Assembly (NCBI GenBank): GCA_024998685.1 | Contig: JACOEH010000028.1 | Coordinates: 1 to 60,633 of the forward strand | DNA from: Nitrospira sp. | GTDB taxonomy: Bacteria > Nitrospirota > Nitrospiria > Nitrospirales > Nitrospiraceae | DNA length: 60,633 nt | Direction of reading: 5' to 3' | Shown here: positions 26,898-35,154 of the stretch, one piece after another | Position numbering within the stretch: the stretch's first letter is position 1 | Layout of the letters: each line of letters starts with the position of its first letter | Program-made: the position numbers and the translations under genes | Notes under the pieces: generated by a model | What the model was told of the DNA's origin: nothing | What the model saw: the letters and a program-made list of their open reading frames with translations, nothing else | Databases searched by the model: none

Positions 26898-27641
26898 TCA
26901 ATACGACTTGATTCGCGGGCGAATAGTGATGTTCGTCACCTCGGCTGTTAACGGCATCATCAGCGTATTAACGACGACCTCAGCGATATCTTCCGGTTGG
27001 AGAAGAAGTTCCGGTTTGTACTCCCTTCCCTCCGCCTGAAAGATGGTCTCCATGCGCGGCGTGGCTGTTCGCCCGGGATAGACACTAAACACTCGAATCC
27101 CATCCGAGTTGACTTCATCCCTCAGACTGTCCGCTATCGCTCTCAAGGCATGCTGCGTCGCAGCAAACTGACCGGCATTCGCATGCGCCTGAAGTCCCTT
27201 ACTGGAATTGACAAAAGCAATCTGGCCTTGCCTTCTTTTGAGCATCGGTAGAAGTGACTGGGTCAACAGATACGGCATACGCACATTGGTTCGATACAAT
27301 CTATCGAACTCGTCAATCGAAGCGGTTTGAAGGCCTCCCTGAGAATAGGCTCCGGCACAGTGAATCAGCATATCAAGACCGCCCAGCTCCTGAAGAATCT
27401 TCTCCGCGATAATTGTGGTTGCCCCTTCAGCTACTAGGTCAGTGGCATGGGCCACGACACGCGGCGATGATTTGCGAGCAAGTTCCGCCACTTCGTGTAA
27501 GGCAGCGGTATTTCGCCCAACCAGAAACAGCATGGCTTCCTTAGCCGCAAGACCCAGAGCAATCGCCCGCCCGATCCCCTGACTAGCCCCCGTAACAACG
27601 GCAACATGATTCTCGAAGACCAGCTTACGAGTCAATCTCAT
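26898..27641 (-). CDS. short-chain dehydrogenase-like protein with altered catalytic residues
   Basis: The 247-residue Rossmann protein has TGASQGIGRAI and HCAGAYSQ, as in SDRs, and FVNSSKG supplies the catalytic Ser position. Where SDRs have YxxxK the sequence is FAATQHAL, with Tyr to Phe (TTT) and Lys to Gln (CAG). The surrounding ATxHALRAIADSL is otherwise canonical. Reductase chemistry is therefore doubtful; it may be a binding or regulatory form. It heads the carbohydrate gene run. Confidence 0.85.
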   Translation of the reverse strand: MRLTRKLVFENHVAVVTGASQGIGRAIALGLAAKEAMLFLVGRNTAALHEVAELARKSSPRVVAHATDLVAEGATTIIAEKILQELGGLDMLIHCAGAYSQGGLQTASIDEFDRLYRTNVRMPYLLTQSLLPMLKRRQGQIAFVNSSKGLQAHANAGQFAATQHALRAIADSLRDEVNSDGIRVFSVYPGRTATPRMETIFQAEGREYKPELLLQPEDIAEVVVNTLMMPLTAEVTNITIRPRIKSY

Positions 27642-28832
27642 TGCGCAACAACCTCCGGTATGTGAGCATTCGGGCCATAGATCGGCAGATTGGATCGGCT
27701 CCGTGAGCCAACGTTCGGTTTCACGTTACATGGGATTTCCGGGACACAGTATTCTTATGGCTTTCGGTCTGAAGACCGACCGCCGTATTTTCCTGAGGAT
27801 CAAGGATTGCCGTGCTGCCCATAGTTCCCCTAGTTTCTCCCTGTGGTCCTGAGGCTTGTCTTCCGACCGGCAGGTCAGGCATGGAAGGCTTCGGGCGCCT
27901 CCCGCCTTTGCCGGATAAGCCATGCTGTAATCGCAAATTTACCGCTATAAAATAATAAGCCTGGACACGATCCAAGGTCGTCCAGGAAGGCGGGCTCGCC
28001 TCTCGGTTGTTCGACACACTGTTTCAAATATTTTCCTTTCCTCATGATCCCGTGCGCTTGCATCGCGTGACGACTGTGCGATTTCGCAACAAACCGCCGT
28101 GAGTAATGCGCCAGGGACCATCGCGTACGCAGAGCAGGCCCGATCACTCCGCAACTCTCTCCTCTACCACGTTCCGCAAAAATCCTCTACGATTGCTGCG
28201 TTTCCGTAGCGGTCTGGCAAACCTCAGCAGCTTCTGCCCATCGACAGGACACCCAAGATGAGCACCCTGATCCATAATTAAATTACAACTAGGCAAAACC
28301 CTTGCCGACGAGGATGCGTACGATCACATCATTTCTGCTCCAATCGCCGCTCGTTGAACACCTTCAGGACCTGAGCATTGGCCCGGATGAACCACCTCGA
28401 GACACTGAGGGCGCTCAGCCCGAACATGTCCGGCACCGCTTCGGGACAGGCTTCACACTGGCCACAACTCAGGCCTGCAGTATAGTGCCGAACAGCCCTA
28501 CATCCGCTTGCCTGGGGGTTCGCCAAGGCCTGATATATGTGCAATTCCGTACCGCCACATTCCTAAGCCTACCCTGGACGCGGCGTAGCTGATGGGCAGC
28601 TTGATCAACAGATAGACCGAACCACATTGCCGCCACCAGCGCACGTATTCCGGAAGGCTGTCCGATATTGTTCGCCCGTCAGCTCGATCACCGCCTGGAT
28701 CACGCCCCCAGGCTCGCACGGTCGTCCACCACTGGGAGCCTCCAGAGATCGCTGAGGGATCGATCAGACCTTGTCTTCGTTGGTGAGTCGGATTACTACC
28801 GGTTCAAGAGATTGACGAGAATATCGAGAATA
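27642..28832. other. 1.2-kb region without a confident gene; probable decayed coding relics
   Basis: Both strands are broken by stops and no ORF has a convincing start and composition. On the minus strand, frames at 28719-28498 and 28544-28329 join across a shift into a continuous-looking protein ending with a CGQCEACP (CxxCxxCP) cluster-type motif, so a former Fe-S protein gene may have decayed here. The 27,720-28,150 part has no recognisable motif. No tRNA, transposase or clear terminal repeat is seen. Confidence 0.4.
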
Positions 28833-29606
28833 TTAGGATACTTGGCAGGATGGAAGGTCGGTGTAGTCGAACGAGAGGTCGCGGGTTTGGATGAGACGAA
28901 TATTGCGAAGCGTTCCACCTGAGAGACGACCGACGAGACGATCCCAGATCGTCTTAGCGAGAGCTTCCCCTCTCACCGTTTCGGAGCCAAGCACCTGCCG
29001 AAGATCCTGCCGATCGAATGGTTTGATGATCCGTTCCTGCACCAGTCGGTCCAGTGCGCCGATATCGGTCGCCATGCCTGTCATGGGATCGATCGTCCCG
29101 TGAACCGTTACGTAGCAGTCCCAGTCGCGCCCCTGATGGCTGTCTTGGACGGCATTGAACGAGTATCGCTTGGCGACGGCGGCGACATCCGGGCGGTCGG
29201 CTGCCGTGACCTCGGCATACAGATCTTCATCCTCGCAGAGCCGGAGGGCATACAGTGTGCCGATATCTCGTTGGGAGGCCAATTTCGTCCAGAGGACATG
29301 CGCAAAATTCTCCGATGTGGGAATCCGATTTTCGAAGTAGGGCATGTCGAGGTTCAGGTTCTTGTGATCGAACTCTTCGAGCACCGCGAGCAAGACCCGT
29401 TTCAGATCGAATAAATTGACGACCATTCCGGTCTTCGGATCAATCTCGCCGAACACCGTTACTTCCAGCAAGTAGTTATGACCGTGGGCGGGAGGATTGT
29501 AGCAGCGTCCGAACACCGTGCGGTTCTGGTCTTCATCCCATTCCGGCCGTACATAGCGATGGGCGGCGGCGAATTCGATGCGCTTGGTCAGCAAAACAGG
29601 AGGCAT
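28833..29606 (-). CDS. tandem-domain 6-pyruvoyl-tetrahydropterin synthase/QueD-like protein
   Basis: The 257-residue protein is two PTPS/QueD folds in a row. The first half is complete: FAAAHRY and AHGHNY supply the zinc histidines, CYNPP has the catalytic-type Cys, and PTSEN and EDEDLYAEV fit the pterin site. The second half repeats the fold (YVTVHGTIDPMTGMATDIGALDRLV) but lacks the FxAxH and HGHN ligands, so it is probably structural. The family makes pterins or the queuosine precursor CPH4; which product applies is unknown. Confidence 0.85.
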   Translation of the reverse strand: MPPVLLTKRIEFAAAHRYVRPEWDEDQNRTVFGRCYNPPAHGHNYLLEVTVFGEIDPKTGMVVNLFDLKRVLLAVLEEFDHKNLNLDMPYFENRIPTSENFAHVLWTKLASQRDIGTLYALRLCEDEDLYAEVTAADRPDVAAVAKRYSFNAVQDSHQGRDWDCYVTVHGTIDPMTGMATDIGALDRLVQERIIKPFDRQDLRQVLGSETVRGEALAKTIWDRLVGRLSGGTLRNIRLIQTRDLSFDYTDLPSCQVS

Positions 29607-29615
29607 AGTTCTTCG

Positions 29616-29697
29616 GTGCTGAGTCGCGGGTGCTGAGTGATGAAACGGATGGATGAAATCGTTAAAACCTCAGCACCCGGCACTTACGACTCAGCAC
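29616..29697. repeat. long GCTGAG-type inverted repeat overlapping a gene end
   Basis: GTGCTGAGTCG-CGGGTGCTGAG (29616-29637) pairs perfectly with CTCAGCACCCG (29669-29679) and CGACTCAGCAC (29687-29697), with a 7-base bulge and a 31-base loop. The outer right arm encodes the last codons of the DUF3501 gene (Ser-Ala-Glu-Ser), so part of that gene's 3' end derives from the repeat. Confidence 0.7.
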
Positions 29698-30280
29698 TGC
29701 CTTTCAAGTCGGCAAGCCACTCTTCCCTCATGCTGCCGGGGACCGGAACTTCTTCGTGGTATCCGCCATGGATTACTCGAATTGTCACCGGTCGAGTCAG
29801 GTCCGCAAAGGCCCTTTTCATCGAGGCGGTCGGCCGAAACCTGACGAAATGGACCGCGCTGATTTTCGTCTCATGGCTTCGCCCGCCTTCGAACTCACCG
29901 AAGGCTTCTTCTCCGTCGGCAATAATGGCCGTTTTCTCGCCGTGATCCAGTCCTATGAACTGATCGAGCTTCTCTTTCATCTTTGCCTCATCGGTGATCT
30001 CGATCAAGAGGGTGGCGCTCAGCTCGTTCTCCTCCGGCAAAAGCGCGTTGTACACGTCCAGCTCATCCTGCACCTTGACCGGATCGACGATTCGCTCGGT
30101 TCGGATCATTTCCTGAATCTGGAACCGGAGTGTCTCACGATTTTCAAAAACGACGGTGATCAACGGGCCCACAGAAATTCGGCGCCGCTGCTTCAGCGCG
30201 ATGATCTTCGCGCGAAAGGCTTCTCGCTGCCGTTCATACTCTTCGTACGGAATGACATCGCCGGGTGTGATCGCCTTCAC
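29684..30280 (-). CDS. DUF3501 family protein
   Basis: The 198-residue soluble protein starts MKAITPGDVIPYEEYERQR and includes FENRETLRFQIQEM and a C-terminal HxxxxP-type beta segment (GGYHEEVPVPGSM). This matches my knowledge of DUF3501, a family usually found next to a rubrerythrin and a CCG-domain Fe-S protein, as here. Function is unproven. It starts 27 bases after the Fe-S protein stop. The last four codons lie in an intergenic-type repeat. Confidence 0.82.
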   Translation of the reverse strand: MKAITPGDVIPYEEYERQREAFRAKIIALKQRRRISVGPLITVVFENRETLRFQIQEMIRTERIVDPVKVQDELDVYNALLPEENELSATLLIEITDEAKMKEKLDQFIGLDHGEKTAIIADGEEAFGEFEGGRSHETKISAVHFVRFRPTASMKRAFADLTRPVTIRVIHGGYHEEVPVPGSMREEWLADLKGSAES

Positions 30281-30307
30281 TGTTGCTCCCCTTTTACTTC
30301 CGACCTA

Positions 30308-31588
30308 TCACTCTTGTGGAATCAGCCCATACGCGTCACGGACTATTTGAATCGGATGCAGGACGGCCTTTCCTCTCGCATGGGCCGATGCGCCGGCTTG
30401 TTCCAATTGTAATCCCGCCAACGGACAGTCCGACGCGACAAGGTCAGCCGGTGTTTGCCCGATCACGCGCACGGCCTTGCCGGCGATTTTCATGGACAAT
30501 GGGAAAAACTCCGTTTTCGCCGACCAGGAGCCGTCGTGCCCCGAACATTGTTCGATCACCTCGACCTGGGCTCCCGCGCACTCCATCAGCTCCTGGGATT
30601 TGAACCCGATATTCTGATCCCTGAGATGACAGGGAATCTGATAGGCGACGCGTCCCGGCTTCTTGGTGAAATCCGCCGCCAAGTGACCGGTTTTTTTCAT
30701 CGCCATCAGATATTCGCAGACATCGAAGGTCCGCTCCCCCACCCGCTTGGTCTTCTCATCACGATGGAGCTCCGGATATTCGCGTTTCAACATCAAACTG
30801 CAGCTGGCAGTGGGGACTACCACATCATATCCGTCGGCGACCAAGGGATACAATGAAGCGACGTTGCTTCGAGCCGCCTCTTGGATCGCCTGGGTGTCTC
30901 CAATATCGAAACTGGGCATACCGCAGCAACGCTGCTCCGGTACCACCACCTCGACCCCGTTCTTCTCCAGCACCTGCACCGTCGCCTTGCCGACATCGGT
31001 CACCTGAAAATTTACGAGGCAACTGGCAAACAGAGCGACCTTGCGGACGGGGGGATCGGCTGTCGCCGTCCTGGGTCGTCGGCTGAACCAGCGGGGAAAC
31101 GTCTCTCCGGAAAAATGCAGGACTCGGCGGTCCCGATGAATCCCCATGACTCGTTCCAGAACGCCGCGCACACGTGGATTCTCCAACAAACGGTTGGTGA
31201 TGGAGGCGGTCGCACTGCCGAGTCTTCCGATCATATCCGTCATGATCAAGAGTCGATCCCGCCACCGAACGCCGCGCTCCGCCGCAAGACGCTTCTTCCA
31301 GGCGACCATCAAATGCGGGAAGTCGATTTCGTAGTGATGCGGCGGAGTATAGGGGCAATGATTGAAACAGAGTTTACAGTAGTAGCATTCGTCGACGACG
31401 CGATGATGATCGGCCGGGGTCAACTTGGCCACATCACCCTCATACACATCGATCCGATCCAGTAGCGTGTTGAACGATGGACAGAGATTGAAGCAGCGTC
31501 GGCAACCGTCACAGACCTCATAGATCCGCAGCGTTTCTTTTTCCAACTGTTTGGAATCGATCGGTGTGATGAGACTGAGGCCCTTCAT
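30308..31588 (-). CDS. GlpC/HdrD-like Fe-S oxidoreductase with two CCG domains
   Basis: The 426-residue protein has two N-terminal [4Fe-4S] sites (CDGCRRCFNLCP and CYYCKLCFNHCP) and two CCG cysteine-rich domains (RCCGMPSFD; PCHLRD with QCSGHDG). Such proteins pass electrons between quinones or thiols and partner enzymes. There is no membrane anchor or signal peptide. Placement between rubrerythrin and DUF3501 suggests it feeds electrons to the rubrerythrin (inference). In the last CCG motif Cys-Cys is replaced by Cys-Ser. Confidence 0.88.
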   Translation of the reverse strand: MKGLSLITPIDSKQLEKETLRIYEVCDGCRRCFNLCPSFNTLLDRIDVYEGDVAKLTPADHHRVVDECYYCKLCFNHCPYTPPHHYEIDFPHLMVAWKKRLAAERGVRWRDRLLIMTDMIGRLGSATASITNRLLENPRVRGVLERVMGIHRDRRVLHFSGETFPRWFSRRPRTATADPPVRKVALFASCLVNFQVTDVGKATVQVLEKNGVEVVVPEQRCCGMPSFDIGDTQAIQEAARSNVASLYPLVADGYDVVVPTASCSLMLKREYPELHRDEKTKRVGERTFDVCEYLMAMKKTGHLAADFTKKPGRVAYQIPCHLRDQNIGFKSQELMECAGAQVEVIEQCSGHDGSWSAKTEFFPLSMKIAGKAVRVIGQTPADLVASDCPLAGLQLEQAGASAHARGKAVLHPIQIVRDAYGLIPQE

Positions 31589-31685
31589 TCGTCTCTCCGA
31601 AAACGACCAGCGGCCAGCCTTCGCCGACGAACTTGCGCCACGTCGCCGAAAACTGACCGCTGAAGGTCAACTGACCCGCAGGCTG

Positions 31686-32111
31686 TTAGGCCTTCAGAGT
31701 ATCCAATCCCTTCTGAAACCGATTGGCATGGGACCGTTCGGCCTTCGCCAAGGTTTCAAACCATTCGGCCAACTCAGCAAACCCTTCGTCTCGCGCGGTC
31801 TTCGCCATTCCTGGATACATCTGGGTATACTCGTACGTTTCACCTTCGATGGCGGATTTGAGATTGGCGTCGGTGTTCCCCATCGGCACGCCCGTTGCCG
31901 GATCTCCCACCTCTTTCAAAAAATCCAGGTGACCGAAGGCATGGCCAGTTTCAGCTTCCGAGGTGTCCCGGAAGAGCCCGCCGACGTCCGGATAGCCCTC
32001 AATATCGGCCCTTCGCGCAAAATACAGATATCGGCGATTGGCCTGTGATTCGCCCGCAAACGCATGTTTTAGATTGTCGTGACTCTTGGTCCCTTTTAAG
32101 CTCTTTCCCAT
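31686..32111 (-). CDS. rubrerythrin without the rubredoxin domain
   Basis: The 141-residue protein is the ferritin-like diiron domain only. Ligand motifs are [12 protein letters not shown] (ExxxR), [11 protein letters not shown] (ExxH), [10 protein letters not shown] and [10 protein letters not shown]. Classic rubrerythrins (about 190 residues) carry a C-terminal rubredoxin for electron supply, and this one ends right after the four-helix bundle. It probably reduces peroxide with electrons from the downstream Fe-S oxidoreductase (inference). A GGAGGAGAA ribosome site is present. Confidence 0.93.
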   Translation of the reverse strand: MGKSLKGTKSHDNLKHAFAGESQANRRYLYFARRADIEGYPDVGGLFRDTSEAETGHAFGHLDFLKEVGDPATGVPMGNTDANLKSAIEGETYEYTQMYPGMAKTARDEGFAELAEWFETLAKAERSHANRFQKGLDTLKA

Positions 32112-32341
32112 GTCATTCTCCTCCTTAATCGAAGGCCCATCATGTTGCCGTAAGCTCTAGTTGATGAAAACCCGGAGACTAAGATAGCTCAGCCATTGTG
32201 AGAGGTTCAAGAGGCTTCGCGACCCAGGTCGGCCATTCTCGGAAGATGAGAATGCGCGCCGATCAAGCTAGTGTTTGCACGGCTGAGTGTATGCTAGACT
32301 CGACGCATAGACGTGCGAGAACTCTTATCCACGAGGCTCAT

Positions 32342-32833
32342 GTGAAGATCTCTATTCTCCCCTTCATCTCCCGAACGGCAAGTGTCATCTTGTTGTTCGT
32401 CTTCATTCTGTCTGGTTGTGCGCAAGACTCGTATCAACGACGAGCGGAGGTCATGAAAGACCATATCGAGAACTTCTACAACCACCTCAGGGCCAATCGA
32501 GTGGAATCGGCAGTCCATGAAAACGAACAAATCGAACGCATGGCCGACCAGATGGCGAATACCGTCAAGAAGCAGGGTCAGTTGCAGGGAACATCGCAGG
32601 TCGAGCGTGAGTTCGCGCTGATGAAAACCGCTCGTGGAACGGCGGCTGAGAACTGGATTGCGTTGGGGCAGTATTTCGCGATCAAGCAACATCCGGAGAA
32701 AGCCCGTGCCTCGTACCAACGCGTGGTCGATACCTACACGGAACCCACGGAACGCGCTTATCGAGAACATGCCGCTCGAGCGTTGAAAGATTTGGAGGTC
32801 CTGTCAGGGCCCCCTTCCGACTCGATTCCATAA
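32342..32833 (+). CDS. lipoprotein with helical/TPR-like body
   Basis: From the GTG at 32342 (GAGG five bases upstream) the 163-residue protein has a lipoprotein signal ending LSGCAQDS. The rest is charged helices, with a TPR-like segment ENWIALGQYFAIKQHPEKARASYQRVV. A start at 32198 would place 48 charged residues before the signal and is rejected. Likely anchored in the envelope; function unknown. Confidence 0.75.
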   Translation: MKISILPFISRTASVILLFVFILSGCAQDSYQRRAEVMKDHIENFYNHLRANRVESAVHENEQIERMADQMANTVKKQGQLQGTSQVEREFALMKTARGTAAENWIALGQYFAIKQHPEKARASYQRVVDTYTEPTERAYREHAARALKDLEVLSGPPSDSIP

Positions 32834-32888
32834 TCGCGCAGATCAGAACAGGGTGGCGCGAGTTCGTAGGCCCAAGCTTTGATCGTCC

Positions 32889-33458
32889 ATGCCCCCGTCC
32901 ATGACGTTCAAAATACTCCTGCTGATCACGTGCGTCGCATGGGCGGGGTGCGTCCATCGAATTCAGGTGACGCCTCTTCCCCAGAACGCGTCCGCCATCA
33001 TCATCCCTCGAACCCTTCAGGCGGTTATCAGCCCGGTTTCAATGGAAGGCCCGGACCATCGACCTGGCATCGTCTTGCTGGAATGGTCGCATCTCGATCT
33101 AAAGCAGGCAGTCTTGCGATACCTGCAACAACGAGGCACCTTCGCTTCAGTCTCATTTGACTCCGGCGACCTGACGCTTCGTGTGGCCACGAAACTGACG
33201 CTGACCACTCGCAACAATCTCTATCATTACCGAATCGGGTTGCAAGCAGAGATGAGCGCAGGCGTCCGGCCTATTAAGGCGTATCGCGCCGAACACACCG
33301 CAGTGGGATCATCGGTACGGTGGGTCACTGCTTCAGACCGTGACCCCGTCGAAATCGCGTTGCAGGCGGCTTTGGAAGACTTAATGAGGCAAGTCGAAGC
33401 GGACCGACCGATCTACATCAATCCAGCAGAGCAAACCGCCACAGAAGTTGTCGGATGA
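32889..33458 (+). CDS. putative lipoprotein of unknown function
   Basis: The 189-residue protein starts with the signal FKILLLITCVAWAGC (lipobox WAGC). The ATG at 32901 is an alternative start. The mature part is alpha/beta with no family motif I recognise; the pattern of strands followed by a C-terminal helix (EIALQAALEDLMRQV) resembles envelope-assembly lipoproteins in general. It is convergent with the MarR-type gene, with 7 bases between stops. Confidence 0.72.
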   Translation: MPPSMTFKILLLITCVAWAGCVHRIQVTPLPQNASAIIIPRTLQAVISPVSMEGPDHRPGIVLLEWSHLDLKQAVLRYLQQRGTFASVSFDSGDLTLRVATKLTLTTRNNLYHYRIGLQAEMSAGVRPIKAYRAEHTAVGSSVRWVTASDRDPVEIALQAALEDLMRQVEADRPIYINPAEQTATEVVG

Positions 33459-33465
33459 TAAGCCG

Positions 33466-34152
33466 TCAGCCGGCGCTTAGGCTTTGGGGTTGGGTTACGC
33501 TCGCAGCTTTGTGAGAGTCGGCATTATTGCTCGGATCTTCAGCTGGGGCTTCCACGTACTCGGGACAATCAAGGCGAAATGCCTGATCTCCGAACGCAAC
33601 ATTGTAGAAGGTGCAATGATGCGGTTGGTCCGATTCCGCATGGACATGCTGACGGAAATGCTCGCAGGAGATGCACATGCGGGCTACCGGAATTTCTCCC
33701 TGCAATTGAAGCGCGCGGATCAGCTTCACGAGCGCGGTCAGAAGAGCGACCTGCTCTTGCATCGATAAATTCTCGGTAGCAGACGCGAGGATCTCCGGCC
33801 ATCGGTTTTCCACGTGACCTGCCTTCGCTCCAAGCGAGGTGAGATGAACGGTCACGACGCGATTGTCGATCTCCCGACGGCGTCGGCGGACCAAACGCTT
33901 ATGCTCAAGCGTTCGGATGACTTCAGAAGCGGTCGGCAACTTCACGGAGAGTTCTCGGGCGATCGTGGAGACGGTCGCCGACTGATTCGGCCGAGACCGG
34001 AGAAACGTCAGCACTTGGATTTGCAGGGGACCGATACCTTGCCGTCCCTTCCGTCTCCATGCGCGGCTCTTCATCGCCAACCCGATTTTTGAAAGCCCCG
34101 TCACTAAACGATCGGGAAGCGGGTCTTGATCGATTTTCATTAATGCTGTCAT
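33466..34152 (-). CDS. MarR-family regulator with cysteine-rich C-terminal extension
   Basis: The 228-residue protein has a winged helix (ATVSTIARELSVKLPTASEVIRTLEHKRLVRRRR) typical of MarR. It then has an extra domain with CISCEHF, HHCTFYN and LDCPEY, that is CxxC plus two further Cys and nearby His, able to bind zinc or a cluster. Typical MarR proteins are about 150 residues and lack this tail. It may sense redox state or metals. Ligand and targets are unknown; the neighbouring stress genes are candidates. Confidence 0.82.
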   Translation of the reverse strand: MTALMKIDQDPLPDRLVTGLSKIGLAMKSRAWRRKGRQGIGPLQIQVLTFLRSRPNQSATVSTIARELSVKLPTASEVIRTLEHKRLVRRRRREIDNRVVTVHLTSLGAKAGHVENRWPEILASATENLSMQEQVALLTALVKLIRALQLQGEIPVARMCISCEHFRQHVHAESDQPHHCTFYNVAFGDQAFRLDCPEYVEAPAEDPSNNADSHKAASVTQPQSLSAG

Positions 34153-34257
34153 AAGGCCTCTCCCTTGATGTCTCCGAGAGGGCGTCAGTCTATTGCGCCT
34201 TCCTCCTTGCCGTCAAGCCTGTTTACGCAGCCATGGACCATCCCCTACTTAAGATGA

Positions 34258-35115
34258 TCAGCGGACCACGAGCACTCCACAATGGGCATGTTGCACCACC
34301 CGGGCGGAGACGCTGCCGAGTAGGACACGGCGGATCGCGCCCAACCCTTTCGCTCCGGTCACGATGAGGTCCGCCTTATCCTGTTTGGCCACCTTCAGAA
34401 TCTCGTCAGCCGGCTTCCCAAGTCTCAAGGCTTCACATATCTGGAAGCCTGATTCCGCGAGCTTAGCACCATAACGCTGTACCAGCGCTTTCCCCGTCTC
34501 TTTGACCTCCGGATACTTGAAATAGGGCACCGCATGCGTCACGGTCACCATGACCGGTTCATGCCCCGGACCGTCGGGGGTCGGATCGACATAGCGCATC
34601 AGGAACTTCACCGCTTTATCCGACGCTGCCGACCCGTCGATCCCCAACACCACATGTTTGATGGGCCGAGGCCCTTCTTTCACAACCAGTACGGAGCAAG
34701 GGGCATAGCGGATGGCATGGTTCGAAACGCTGCCTAGCATGAATCGATCCAAGGCATCCAATCCTCGGCACCCGATCGACAGGAGTCTTACACCGCGTTG
34801 CGCATGCTTTATGATCGTGGTTGCCACACCGCCTCGATCGATCGTCACGGTTCCGCTCAAGCCGAGTGTGGACATCAAACGCTCCGATTCTTTTTTTGTG
34901 GACTTCGCCGCCGCTTCCAGCCGCTTCATTTCGGACTGAATGTACCGTGCGGTGCCGACAGCCACCGGTTGGATCATAAACGGAGCCCGAACGCTCGCCG
35001 TATCGACGACATGGAGGACACGGACGACCGGCTGCACCGTGAACGGTATCTCCGCCAACCATTCGATCACCCACTTACCATGTTTTGATCCATCGGTTGC
35101 CGCAAGAATCTTCAT
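34258..35115 (-). CDS. universal stress protein, two Usp domains
   Basis: The 285-residue protein is two UspA folds in tandem. Domain 1 starts KILAATDGSKHGKW and has TIIKHAQRGVRLLSIGCRG. Domain 2 starts HVVLGIDGSAASDKAV and ends DLIVTGAKGLGAIRRVLLGSVS, the glycine-rich ATP-binding pattern GxxG-x9-GS. It is the most downstream gene of the minus-strand stress run. Confidence 0.93.
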   Translation of the reverse strand: MKILAATDGSKHGKWVIEWLAEIPFTVQPVVRVLHVVDTASVRAPFMIQPVAVGTARYIQSEMKRLEAAAKSTKKESERLMSTLGLSGTVTIDRGGVATTIIKHAQRGVRLLSIGCRGLDALDRFMLGSVSNHAIRYAPCSVLVVKEGPRPIKHVVLGIDGSAASDKAVKFLMRYVDPTPDGPGHEPVMVTVTHAVPYFKYPEVKETGKALVQRYGAKLAESGFQICEALRLGKPADEILKVAKQDKADLIVTGAKGLGAIRRVLLGSVSARVVQHAHCGVLVVR

Positions 35116-35154
35116 GTCGGATTATCCTTTGTTCGACGGGATGCATCATGTTGC

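Noticed and set aside
32198-32341. Upstream start for the lipoprotein gene
   Set aside because: It would put 48 charged residues before the lipoprotein signal; the GTG at 32342 has a ribosome site.
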